This document shows, in pieces, positions 1 to 8,674 of a DNA stretch of 64,000 nt; the first letter of the stretch is position 1; each line of letters starts with the position of its first letter. A program made the position numbers and the translations under genes. The stretch comes from CADEFQ01 sp050249415 (lineage in GTDB: Bacteria > Pseudomonadota > Gammaproteobacteria > Steroidobacterales > Steroidobacteraceae): positions 124,001 to 188,000 of the forward strand of contig JBFWQO010000007.1 in assembly GCA_050249415.1 (NCBI GenBank), given 5' to 3'. The notes beneath the pieces are model-generated. The model did not search any database. It had not been told where the DNA came from and was given only the letters and a program-made list of their open reading frames with translations.

Positions 1-1452
1 ATCGGCGCTGCGGTCGAGTGTCAGGTAATCGAGGCCGACGTCGACGAGGAAGCGCAGCCGCTCGCCGACTTCCCGCACGATGCGCGCCGCCACCTCGCCG
101 CGCCAGCCGGCGACCGAGAGGCCGCGGAAGAATTCGTGCGCGGCCCCCACCGACAACTGCGCCACCTGCGGCAGGCTGCGCCCGTCGACGAACACGTGGC
201 GCGCCGCGCGGTTCAGTCGCGAGCCGCCGCAATCCGTGCACGGGCGCGTTCCGCGGTACTTCGCCAGTTCCTCGCGTACGCGCGGCGAGCCGGTTTCGCG
301 ATAGCGCCGCTCGAGGTTCGGCACGATGCCCTCGAACGGGTGACGCGAGCGCTTCGCCTTGCCGCCTGCCTCGGCGTAGCGGAACTCGATCACTTCATCG
401 TCGCTGCCGTCGAGCAGCGCGCGGCGTACTTTCGGCGGCAACCCGCTCCACGGCGCCTCGATGTCGAAGCGATAGTGTCGCGCGAGCGACTGGATCGTCT
501 GGAAGTAATAGTGGTTGTGGCGGTCCCAGCCGCGCACCGCGCCGCCGGCGAGCGACAGGTGGGGGTGCGCGACGACGCGCTGCGGGTCGAAGAAGCCCTG
601 CGTGCCGAGGCCGTCACAGGTCGGGCATGCGCCGGCCGGATTGTTGAACGAGAACATCTTCGGTTCGAGGGGCGGCACGCTGTAACCGCAGACGGGGCAG
701 GCCTGGCGGTTCGAGAACAGGATCTCCTCCGCGCTGCCGTCCGCGAGTGCGAGCCGCGCGGTCCCGCCCGAGAGACGCAGCGCCGTCTCGAGCGATTCCG
801 CGAGCCGCTGGCCCGCATCCGCGCGGATGCGGAAGCGGTCCACGACCGCCTCGATCGTGTGCTTCTTCTTCGGATCGAGCGCGGGCAGCGCGTCGAACTC
901 GTGCACGCGCCCGTCGATGCGTGCGCGCACGAAGCCCTGGCCCTGGAGATCCCCGAGCACGTCACGGTGCTCGCCCTTGCGCGCATCGACCACGGGCGCC
1001 AGCAGCAGGGCCGCGGCGCCGTCCGGCAGGGCGAGCACCTGGTCGACCATCTGGCTCACGGTCTGCGCCGCGAGGTCGATCCCGTGGTCCGGGCAGCGCG
1101 GCGTGCCGGTACGTGCGTACAGGAGGCGCAGGTAGTCGTGGATCTCGGTCACCGTCCCGACGGTCGAGCGCGGGTTGTGCGACGCCGCTTTCTGTTCGAT
1201 CGCGATCGCGGGCGACAGTCCCTCGATCGAGTCGACATCCGGCTTGTCCATCATCGACAGGAACTGGCGCGCGTAGGCAGACAGAGATTCGACATAGCGC
1301 CGCTGCCCTTCGGCATAGAGCGTGTCGAACGCGAGCGAGGACTTGCCGGAACCCGACAGGCCCGTGATCACGATCAGCCGGTCGCGCGGCAGGTCGACGT
1401 CGATGTTCTTCAGGTTGTGGGTCCGCGCGCCGCGGATGCGGATGAATGCCAT
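1..1452 (-). CDS. uvrA: UvrA, excinuclease ABC subunit A (N-terminal part, runs off window)
   Basis: Damage-recognition ATPase of nucleotide excision repair; UvrA dimers load UvrB at DNA lesions. Translating the minus strand from the ATG at 1452 gives MAFIRIRGARTHNLKNI, then a Walker A motif GLSGSGKSSLAFDTLYAEG at about residue 30 and the conserved FLSMMDKPDVDSIEGLSPAIA block. A C-x2-C pair (CPVCG) and a later CPTCDGLG segment belong to the zinc-binding insertion. About 484 codons are present; full-length UvrA is about 940-950 residues, so roughly half lies left of the window. A TAAAAT box at 1462-1467 (minus) could be a -10 element, but I find no good -35 and no CTGT-N8-ACAG LexA box in 1453-1587. 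ssb, the usual divergent neighbour, is at 17246. Confidence 0.97.
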   Translation of the reverse strand, partial: MAFIRIRGARTHNLKNIDVDLPRDRLIVITGLSGSGKSSLAFDTLYAEGQRRYVESLSAYARQFLSMMDKPDVDSIEGLSPAIAIEQKAASHNPRSTVGTVTEIHDYLRLLYARTGTPRCPDHGIDLAAQTVSQMVDQVLALPDGAAALLLAPVVDARKGEHRDVLGDLQGQGFVRARIDGRVHEFDALPALDPKKKHTIEAVVDRFRIRADAGQRLAESLETALRLSGGTARLALADGSAEEILFSNRQACPVCGYSVPPLEPKMFSFNNPAGACPTCDGLGTQGFFDPQRVVAHPHLSLAGGAVRGWDRHNHYYFQTIQSLARHYRFDIEAPWSGLPPKVRRALLDGSDDEVIEFRYAEAGGKAKRSRHPFEGIVPNLERRYRETGSPRVREELAKYRGTRPCTDCGGSRLNRAARHVFVDGRSLPQVAQLSVGAAHEFFRGLSVAGWRGEVAARIVREVGERLRFLVDVGLDYLTLDRSAD

Positions 1453-1587
1453 GAACCCCGCATTTTAGCGCGACGCGCGCGCCCGGCCGCGCTCGTTACC
1501 GGCGCGGTCGAAATCGGGGCGGAACTGCCGTTCGCCTTCCGTGCACGCTTTCGCGACGGCGCGAGCAAACCGTGCGGCCAGTGACGG

Positions 1588-4500
1588 TCAAGGGCGCCGG
1601 CGCCACGGCAGGTCCTTGAACGTGTCCTGGTCGGCTTTCAGGCGCAGTTTCACGTAGGGGCCGCTCGCCGTGTAGCGGCTTGCGCCGTAATCGTCATCCG
1701 CGAATCCCTGGACGTTGTAGCCGACCGAGATCCACAGGCTCTTCGCGACGGTGATGCCGAGGTCGAGGCCGAGCGCATAGTCGTGCGTACCGGACTGCCA
1801 GGAATTGAGCGCCGTGCCGTGCACGCCGAGGTCGAATCGCGCCGTGAGGTCCCGCCGCACGTCGACGCCGTAGAGGTCGGACAAGCCGTCGTACCGCTCG
1901 CCGTCGAAGCTGCTGCGCACATACCGCAGCCCCCATTGCACGCCGAGTTGCGTGCGCGGGCCGAGCTGCCAGTTCGCGTTCACGTTGTTGATCACGCGCG
2001 CGGCGTCGCGCTCCGCCGCGATACCTGCCTCGCGCTCGTAGCGCAGGTCGAGGCGGTCGAGCACGATCCAGCGGCTTTCGACCGGACGGAAAGCCCAGGC
2101 GAACTGCGCGTCGGCCGCCGTGGTGTCGGCACCCGTCGTGAAGTCGCTCTGCATCGCGCGCAGCGTGAGCGCAACGGCGTGGCCGCGCACCGGCTCGCGA
2201 TACAGCCCGCCGGAGAGCACCGCGCGGTCCTCGTTGTCGGACGCGCGCCATTCGATGCGTGAGGTGGCGGTCCACAACCCGGTGCGGTAGAGCGCACCGA
2301 CGAAGCTTGCGAAATAGTCGTCCGAGAGCGTGCCGGAGGCGAGCGGCCGGCCGGGCACGAGCGGCGCGAGGCCGGGGCCGCGCACCGTGTTGCTGCTGTC
2401 GACGCCGGCGTCGAGCCCGAGGTGCTCGTTGACCTGCCAGCCCTGGGTGAGGCCGAAGTTCGCGAACGTGCGCGGGCCGTACTCGCTCGCCTGCTGCGTG
2501 ATGCCCGAGGTGAGCTGCGCGCGGTTCCAGGGCGTGGCGCGCGCGCCGACGCGGGCCATGTCGGCGTCGAAAGTCGCGCCGTCGGCGTGCTCATACTCGG
2601 CGAAGAGCTTCACGTCGTCGCGCAACGCGTAGTCCGTGCCGAGCAGATAGCGGTCCGGATAGTCGACGCTCCCGGCGGCGCCACCGCCGAGGTTCGCATC
2701 GAGCGAGCCGCGCAAGGTCACCCGGCGGGCGAAGAGATCGCGGCTGGCCGACACGAACGCCTGCTCCGACCGGGCGGAGCCGTTCGCGGTGCCACTGTCC
2801 TCGACGCTGCGCAGGCCGACACCGATGCGCCCGAGTTCGGCCTCGCGCCGCAGCTCGAGGCTGGCCTGTCGCCGGTCGGCGCCGGTCGCGAGCGCTTCCT
2901 CGGTATGGAATTCCCCGAGTCCCTGCCAGTGTGCGTCGAACCTGAAGCGCGCGTCGAGCCCGGCCTTGCGCGTGCCGACTTCGCTCGAGAGTTGCTGGCC
3001 CGTGCCGAATCCCGGTTCGGTTTCGCCCGCGTAGAGGCGCGCGTCGAGCCGCTCGCCCACGTGTTTCAGTTCCGTGAGCCAGGCGTCGGCACCCGCGGCG
3101 CGCGCCGGATCGTCCGATTCGCTGTGCGCGACCTCCGCACGCCATTCGGTCGAGCCATTGAAGCGCCAGCGCAGGTCGCTACCGTAGACCGACGAATCGC
3201 CCTGCGGCGCGCCCTCGTCGATCCAGGTCGCGCCGAGTTCGGCGCGACCGCCCGCGAAGCGCACGCTGCCGCGTCCGCCCGCGGTGACGTGCTCCTCGCC
3301 GTTCCCGTGCACCTCGTACTCGGCGATGATGTAGACGGGGTTGAACTGCCCGTCGCGCGTCGGGACGGGCTCCTTGAAGTAGAGCGTGCCCGAGTAGTAG
3401 TCGATGCTGTAGTCGACGAAGCGGTTGAGCGGGCGCGTCTCGAGCACCTGCTCGCTCCTGAAGCGGTCGCGGATCTCGATGCGCAGCTTGTCGCTGCCGA
3501 CGACGATGTTGCCGCGGGTCAGCCGATAGAGGCCGGAGGTGCCGTCGCCGCGCAGCTCGTCCCTGGCGAAGCCGAGCGACGAATCGGCGGCGAAGGCGGT
3601 GTAGCCGAAGCGCCCGCCCGCGTAGTCGCTGCGCAGCCCGGTGAACGAGCGGCTGTAGCGCGTGAGTTCCGTGACGGTGAGGCCGGTCTCGAAGTCGCCG
3701 TAGAGCGCCATGAACTGCCGGCGCTCGAGCTTCACGAAGACTTGCTGCGCGCTCGCGGCTTCCTCGCGCGGATCCGACGCGTCACCGTAGAGCGTGTAAT
3801 AGCGATCCGGTCCGATCACGCCGAGCAGGCGACGCTTCGCGAGCGAGGGGTCGCGCGCGGAATCGTAGGCGAGGGTGAGCAGGAACTCGCCCTTGATGCG
3901 TCCCTTGGCGAAGAACGCGACGCGCCCGTCTTCGCTGAAATCCTCGTCGAGGTCGGCGGCGGCCGCGGCCTCCGCGTTGCCGGAAACCGTGCGCCACGCG
4001 GCCGAGCCTTCGGCGAGCCCGACCAGGATCCAGTCGCGCGACTCGGGGGCGAGCCATACGCGCAGTTCCTCGCTCTGCCGGTCGTTCAGGCGCAGCCGCA
4101 GAACGGCGCTGCCCGTCTGCGCGGTCGGCTCGAGCTCGAGGAGCGCGATTCCGTCGTCGCCCACCTCGAAGGTCGGTTCGCGCTCGCCTGCGGCGACCAG
4201 CGGGTTCTCGCGTTGCGAGGCGACCTCCCACCACGTGCGATACGGTGCATCGACGCGCCACCGCCCGCGGGTACCGCGGCGTGCCGGCTTGCCGTACGCG
4301 TCGTAGAGGCGCAGCGCCACGATCGGGTGCATGCGGCCGTCGGCGACGAGCGTGGAACGGTCGGGCACGACCTCCGCCCGCACGGCACCTCCCGCGTAGT
4401 GCACGACGCGGGTCATCGTCTCGACGATCCCGCCATCCGGGCCGCGGATGCTCGCGGCGAGCGTGTTGTCGCCGTCCTTCAGGTCGATGCCGCGCCAGCG

Positions 4501-6729
4501 GCTCACGGCGACCGTATTCGCATTGTTCTGTGCCGTGCCGTCGAAATTGAGCGGGCTCACCGCGATGCCGTTCAGCGTCAGTTCGACGCGATCCTTCGGA
4601 CCGTGGGCAATCGCCACCTTCGCGCTCGCGATCGGTGCGTTGAATCCGGGCCCCGGCCACAGCCAGGCGATGCCGGGCGCGAGCCCCTCCAGCGTGAAGT
4701 CGGGCATGCCCTCGAGTGTCGCGCGGTCGGTCGGTCGCGCCGCCGGCGCGGGCGCGCGCCGCGCGGCACCGGGGCCCTGCCCGGCGCGGGCGTTCTGCGT
4801 GGTGCGTGCCGTGGCGGGCAGCGCGACGGCCACGGTCCCGGGTGCGGCGCGTGCCGGCAGCGGCTTCGCGCCTTCGCCGGCCGCCAGCACGAAATCGGCG
4901 CGCCACAACGCGCCGCCACGGACGTCGACGAACCGGGACGCACCGCGGCCGGCATGGCGCACGCGCCCCTTGCAGGCCGCGGCGGCATAGCCGGCGGGCA
5001 GAGTCACGGTATCGAGCTGCACGACGTGTGTGCCGGGCAGCACGTCCTCGAAGTGGTACTTGCCATCCTCGTCGGTGATGGCGTAGCGCCCGTCCTCGAG
5101 ATAGACGCGTACCCCCGCCGCGCCCGGCAGCTCGCGCGATTCGCGATCGCAGCCGCCCGCGACGACGCGACCCATCACGATGGCGCGCTCGCGGAAGAGT
5201 TCCTCGCGCAACTGCACGACCGCCTGCGCCATGTTGGATGTGACGCCGGTGTCCGATGTCGCGCGCGCGCTGTTCGTCAGTTCCGGGCCGCGGGCGCCCA
5301 CCGTGACCTCGACGACATAGCGCAGGCTCGCAGTGGTCCCGGGGTCGAGCGTGCCCGGCGCGAACGTGAGCGTGCCGCCGTCCGCACTGACGGCCGGATC
5401 GGGTATGCGCACTGTGCCGCTGCGCGCCGAGCCCGGGCGGTAGCGCACGCCGGCGGGCAGCGTATCGGTGATCGTGACGCCGGAGAAGCGGCCGCTCGTG
5501 CCGACGTTCTGCAAGGTGAGCGTGTACTGCACGAAATCACCCGTGGCGGCGACGGTCGTGACGGTGCTCTTCCGCAGGAACAGCGCACTGCCGGACGGAT
5601 CGAGCGGCACGTCGACGTTCGTCGGCGCCGGGCCCGCCACGGTGAAGGTGTTGCCGAAGGAGCCGGGGCCGAGCGCATACTGCGCGCCCGGCAGCGCCTG
5701 CAGGTCGGCTTCGCTCGTCCGCGAGGGGAAGGCGTGCCCGGCCGGCGGCACGATCTCGAGGCGGTAGTCGCCGGCCGCGACCAGCGGGAAGCGGAACACG
5801 CCCGGCGCGAAGCTGTATACGGCGCCGCCGGCATCGGTGACCGGCTGGCCGGTGACCATCTCGGCGGGATACGCGCTCACGCCGTCGTCGCCGACCACTT
5901 GCGCGGCAGCGCCGCTCGACGAAACCAGGCGCACGCGCGCGCCGTTCACCGGCGCACCGGTGCGTGCATCGAACACGAGGCCATAGGGATCGACCAGCGC
6001 CTGCGCGCTCGCCGTGTCGGCCGCATCGCCGCGGTCGGCGTAGGCCGAGGCGAGCGTGGCGTCGCGCTCGACCTGCAGCACGCAATCGCCGGCGTTCGCC
6101 GCGGCGGCGCGCGTCTGGACATAGCCGACGAACTCACCGGTGTTCGGGCCGGATTCGCTGAGCCGCACCCGCTCGTGATCGCCGCCCGCGGCCGTCACCT
6201 CGGTTTCGACCATGTCGATCACGGTGGCGTCGAGGTTCTGGTCGGCGTCGGCGAGGCGCAGGAAGAGCGCCTCGCCGCCGTGCACGACGGGCGCCGGTGA
6301 GAGCGGCAACGGTCGCGCGGGATCGACCGTCGTGCCGTCGGCGAGTACGGGCGGCGGCAGCGTCACGGTGCCGCCCGCGCCGATGCACTGCGTCGTCGCG
6401 GTCGCTCCCTGTGCGCCCTGCGGAGTCGCACGCAACAGCGTCAGTGTGGCGCGCGAGGGCGCCGGCACCACGGTGAGGTCGGCCGCGTTCGTGAGCACAC
6501 GCCCGGGGATGCCGTCGCCGTCGACGAATTGCACCGCGGCGACATTGCGGATCACGGTGCCGGGCAGTGTCTGCGCGAGCGCGCCGCCCGCGCCGAACAC
6601 CCACAATGTGAACGCGAGCACGGCCGCGGCGGCCGTTGAGCGATACCGCCAAAACGCCGCCGGGGCGGGCCGGCTGTGTGCCGACCCGCCCCGGTGCGTT
6701 GCAGGAGTATCGCCGCTCGCGCTGTGCAA
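1588..6729 (-). CDS. Giant exported DUF11/SdrD-like protein with predicted C-terminal outer-membrane beta barrel
   Basis: About 1,713 residues; the exact function is not recognised. Seen: a hydrophobic export signal ending GGALAQ near residue 52, then N-terminal beta-rich repeats. A DUF11-type domain lies at about 381-496 (NVGTSGRFSGVTITDTLP) and a carboxypeptidase-regulatory/SdrD-B-like fold at about 516-566 (GRVVAGG, ITDEDGKYHFEDVLPG). A Pro/Ala/Arg linker and further Ig-like segments follow. The last 780 or so residues alternate polar and aromatic strands (YTLYGDASD, DYSIDYYSGTLYFKEP, YDLRFELG-like repeats), as in large outer-membrane barrels. Start: the open frame runs back to a GTG at 6804, inside the upstream gene and without an SD. 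I chose the TTG at 6729 because GAGG lies 5 nt before it; GTG 6735 is the alternative. It is the last gene of a three-gene minus-strand unit. Inferred: an outer-membrane anchor or transporter for the neighbouring DUF11 proteins. Confidence 0.8.
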   Translation of the reverse strand: MHSASGDTPATHRGGSAHSRPAPAAFWRYRSTAAAAVLAFTLWVFGAGGALAQTLPGTVIRNVAAVQFVDGDGIPGRVLTNAADLTVVPAPSRATLTLLRATPQGAQGATATTQCIGAGGTVTLPPPVLADGTTVDPARPLPLSPAPVVHGGEALFLRLADADQNLDATVIDMVETEVTAAGGDHERVRLSESGPNTGEFVGYVQTRAAAANAGDCVLQVERDATLASAYADRGDAADTASAQALVDPYGLVFDARTGAPVNGARVRLVSSSGAAAQVVGDDGVSAYPAEMVTGQPVTDAGGAVYSFAPGVFRFPLVAAGDYRLEIVPPAGHAFPSRTSEADLQALPGAQYALGPGSFGNTFTVAGPAPTNVDVPLDPSGSALFLRKSTVTTVAATGDFVQYTLTLQNVGTSGRFSGVTITDTLPAGVRYRPGSARSGTVRIPDPAVSADGGTLTFAPGTLDPGTTASLRYVVEVTVGARGPELTNSARATSDTGVTSNMAQAVVQLREELFRERAIVMGRVVAGGCDRESRELPGAAGVRVYLEDGRYAITDEDGKYHFEDVLPGTHVVQLDTVTLPAGYAAAACKGRVRHAGRGASRFVDVRGGALWRADFVLAAGEGAKPLPARAAPGTVAVALPATARTTQNARAGQGPGAARRAPAPAARPTDRATLEGMPDFTLEGLAPGIAWLWPGPGFNAPIASAKVAIAHGPKDRVELTLNGIAVSPLNFDGTAQNNANTVAVSRWRGIDLKDGDNTLAASIRGPDGGIVETMTRVVHYAGGAVRAEVVPDRSTLVADGRMHPIVALRLYDAYGKPARRGTRGRWRVDAPYRTWWEVASQRENPLVAAGEREPTFEVGDDGIALLELEPTAQTGSAVLRLRLNDRQSEELRVWLAPESRDWILVGLAEGSAAWRTVSGNAEAAAAADLDEDFSEDGRVAFFAKGRIKGEFLLTLAYDSARDPSLAKRRLLGVIGPDRYYTLYGDASDPREEAASAQQVFVKLERRQFMALYGDFETGLTVTELTRYSRSFTGLRSDYAGGRFGYTAFAADSSLGFARDELRGDGTSGLYRLTRGNIVVGSDKLRIEIRDRFRSEQVLETRPLNRFVDYSIDYYSGTLYFKEPVPTRDGQFNPVYIIAEYEVHGNGEEHVTAGGRGSVRFAGGRAELGATWIDEGAPQGDSSVYGSDLRWRFNGSTEWRAEVAHSESDDPARAAGADAWLTELKHVGERLDARLYAGETEPGFGTGQQLSSEVGTRKAGLDARFRFDAHWQGLGEFHTEEALATGADRRQASLELRREAELGRIGVGLRSVEDSGTANGSARSEQAFVSASRDLFARRVTLRGSLDANLGGGAAGSVDYPDRYLLGTDYALRDDVKLFAEYEHADGATFDADMARVGARATPWNRAQLTSGITQQASEYGPRTFANFGLTQGWQVNEHLGLDAGVDSSNTVRGPGLAPLVPGRPLASGTLSDDYFASFVGALYRTGLWTATSRIEWRASDNEDRAVLSGGLYREPVRGHAVALTLRAMQSDFTTGADTTAADAQFAWAFRPVESRWIVLDRLDLRYEREAGIAAERDAARVINNVNANWQLGPRTQLGVQWGLRYVRSSFDGERYDGLSDLYGVDVRRDLTARFDLGVHGTALNSWQSGTHDYALGLDLGITVAKSLWISVGYNVQGFADDDYGASRYTASGPYVKLRLKADQDTFKDLPWRRRP

Positions 6730-6757
6730 GATCACCTCATGGTCGGACTTCGTGTCC

Positions 6758-7879
6758 TCAGTTGATCGTGACCTGGAAGCGCACGGTGACCGCGTTGCCC
6801 GCACCGATCGCGACCGTGGTCAGGGCCGGTGCGCCGACCACGAGGTCGGTCGCGGTGCGCGAACAGCCGTCGGCGTTCGTGTCGGCACCGGCTTCCGCGA
6901 CACAGAAGGTCGCCGGGCCCGCACCCACCGTGATCGACACGTCGCTCGCAGCGCCGTTGTAGGAGCCCGTGCGGAACGTCGTGTTGGCCGGCAGCGGATC
7001 GTTGATCTGCAGGCCCGTTGCCGCCGCGCTGCCGGTGTTGGCGATCGCGATGGCGTACTCGACGAAGGCGCCCGGAATCGCTTTCGGGTCGGTCGTGTTG
7101 TTGAACGGATCCTGCACGACCGCCGAGGTCTTCGTGACGGTGAGCGCCGCCGAGGACACGGCGTACTGGTCGGCCGAGACTTCGGTCGCATCGCGCGCGG
7201 CGTCGCCGAACACCGTATCGACCGCGCCCGGCGTGTCGGCGCCGGCGGTCTCGGTCGCGAGCGTCGCGCCGCCCGTACCCGGCACGGCTGCGCGTGCCGA
7301 GAGCTGCACGTTCGCGAACTGGCCGTTCGTTGCGCCCGCCGGTACATCGGCGACGATGAACACGACGACGCCCGCGTCGGCGGCCAGCGTGTCGATGGCG
7401 GTGGCCGTGTCGACACCGGCGTCATAGGTGCCGTTGGCATTGCTGTCGACGAAGACGCGCAGGTTCGCGACGTCGGAGTTGTCGGTGTTGCCGAACACCG
7501 CGCCGCCGGCGAGGTTGGTCGGCGTGAGCTGGTAACCCTGCGGGCCGTTACCCGTGTTGGTCACGGTGAAGGCCGTCACCTGGTTCAGCTGCCCCGGGGT
7601 CACCGGCGTATTGCCGCCCGACAGCTCGGTCACCGTGAGGTCGATGCGATTGTCGACGACGAAAGTCGTCGGCGCACCGGCGCCCGGCGTCGAGTTGCCG
7701 GTCGGCGAGCTCTCGATCGGTGTCTGCGCGACACCACCGACCGAATAGCTCACCGTCGACTGGTTGCTGACCGTCGTGTTGGCCGCGGTGCCGACGGCGC
7801 CTGCCGTCTGCCACGTGCCGAAACCCGCGGCGACCAGCGCGGCGAGCACGATCCGCCGCGGTTTGCCTGCATGAAACAT
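6758..7879 (-). CDS. Exported DUF11-type repeat protein, 373 aa
   Basis: A secreted structural-looking protein of unknown role. The ATG at 7879 is preceded by AAGGAG with 7 nt spacing. The N-terminus is a Sec signal (RRIVLAALVAAGFGTWQTAGAVG). The rest is Thr/Asn/Gly/Ala-rich and nearly free of Lys, typical of extracellular beta-sandwich repeats. Two DUF11-like units can be seen, around VTELSGGNTPVTPGQLNQ and, in the C-terminal third, IPGAFVEYAIAIANTGS followed by INDPLPANTTF. That C-terminal unit closely resembles the last domain of the divergent 990-residue protein. Two Cys residues (FCVAEAG and DGCSRT) could form a disulfide. It is the middle gene of the minus-strand unit, 28 bp before the giant barrel gene. 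Confidence 0.82.
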   Translation of the reverse strand: MFHAGKPRRIVLAALVAAGFGTWQTAGAVGTAANTTVSNQSTVSYSVGGVAQTPIESSPTGNSTPGAGAPTTFVVDNRIDLTVTELSGGNTPVTPGQLNQVTAFTVTNTGNGPQGYQLTPTNLAGGAVFGNTDNSDVANLRVFVDSNANGTYDAGVDTATAIDTLAADAGVVVFIVADVPAGATNGQFANVQLSARAAVPGTGGATLATETAGADTPGAVDTVFGDAARDATEVSADQYAVSSAALTVTKTSAVVQDPFNNTTDPKAIPGAFVEYAIAIANTGSAAATGLQINDPLPANTTFRTGSYNGAASDVSITVGAGPATFCVAEAGADTNADGCSRTATDLVVGAPALTTVAIGAGNAVTVRFQVTIN

Positions 7880-7918
7880 TGCGATACTCCTTTGCTTGCA
7901 ACAGAAGCGAAAACGGGG

Positions 7919-8410
7919 TTACTCGACGCGCGTGCGGTACGTGGCGCTGACGGTCTCGCCCGGGGCGAGCGCCGCGCGCATCGCATAGCGCACGTGGCGG
8001 AATTCATCGGGGCGCGCGCTGCGCGTGGTGCCGTCGGCATTGCGCACGGCGAGCGCGCCGGCGCTGTCGTAGCGCTTGCCGTCCACCGAATAGCTGACCG
8101 TGAAGGCCGCGGCCACCGCGGAGTCGGCGATGAACACCATGTGATCGGGCATGGGGCTGTCGATCGCGACGTCGCCGGCGGGCTTGCCGCAGACGTTGGT
8201 GGCCGAGACGGTCCAGATGACTTCGGAGCCGGGTACGACCGTGGCGGCGGGCACGAGCTTCGTCTCGGGCTTGCCGTCCGTGCCCGTGACGGTCTGCTCG
8301 GTCTGTGCGGTGGTCCTGAGCTCGATGCAGCCCTTGTCCTGTGCGAGCACGAGGCCCGCGGGGAGCAGCACCAGGACGGCGACGGATAACGACTGGCTAT
8401 AGAAGTTCAT
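7919..8410 (-). CDS. Small exported single-domain DUF11-like protein, 163 aa
   Basis: No named function. The ATG at 8410 has GAGGAAG just upstream; upstream in-frame codons lack an SD. The signal peptide reads SLSVAVLVLLPAGLVLAQ, leaving a mature protein of about 140 residues. The body carries the DUF11 pattern PGSEVIWTVSATN followed by IDSPMPDHMVFI and ends in ATYRTRVE. It is in effect a free-standing copy of the C-terminal module of the 990-residue neighbour, which ends RLRVRIR. Two Cys (KGCIEL, NVCGK) may pair. It is the first gene of the minus-strand unit and shares the 264-bp divergent spacer 8411-8674 with the plus-strand cluster, so it could be a minor subunit or initiator of the same surface structure (inference). 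Confidence 0.8.
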   Translation of the reverse strand: MNFYSQSLSVAVLVLLPAGLVLAQDKGCIELRTTAQTEQTVTGTDGKPETKLVPAATVVPGSEVIWTVSATNVCGKPAGDVAIDSPMPDHMVFIADSAVAAAFTVSYSVDGKRYDSAGALAVRNADGTTRSARPDEFRHVRYAMRAALAPGETVSATYRTRVE

Positions 8411-8554
8411 CGGACTTCCTCGAAGGTGTGGAGTTGGGGGCCGCACCCTAAAGAGGGCGGTCGCGGCGGTCGATACAGTGTGTTCGTGCCTTCCATGGCG
8501 GACAGGTGGATTCTTGCGGGCGCCGGGGCGGGCATTTGTGACGCAGGTCTAGAG

Positions 8555-8583
8555 TTACCCGCGGGATGCCGTGTGGGCATAAT
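8555..8583 (+). promoter_or_regulatory. Possible promoter in the divergent DUF11 spacer
   Basis: The spacer between the divergent DUF11 genes is locally A+T-richer around CATAATAATTTG. TTACCC (8555-8560), a 17-nt gap and CATAAT (8578-8583) is the best sigma70-like arrangement I see, about 90 nt upstream of the ATG at 8675. The -35 match is poor (3 of 6). Confidence 0.3.
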
Positions 8584-8674
8584 AATTTGTCGACGCCGTC
8601 AACTTTCGTCCGCGCGTCGGAGCCTGCCCGCCTCGTATGCTTCCGACTCACGCCACGGAGGGCAGGACTCCCTG

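Noticed and set aside
1453..1587. LexA box or SOS promoter in front of uvrA
   Set aside because: No CTGT-N8-ACAG-like palindrome seen; only a lone TAAAAT hexamer.
2422..6300. 1,292-codon plus-strand frame opposite the giant DUF11 gene
   Set aside because: Antisense shadow in GC-rich DNA; Arg/Ala/His-rich with no signal, domain or SD. The minus frame has a signal peptide and recognisable domains.
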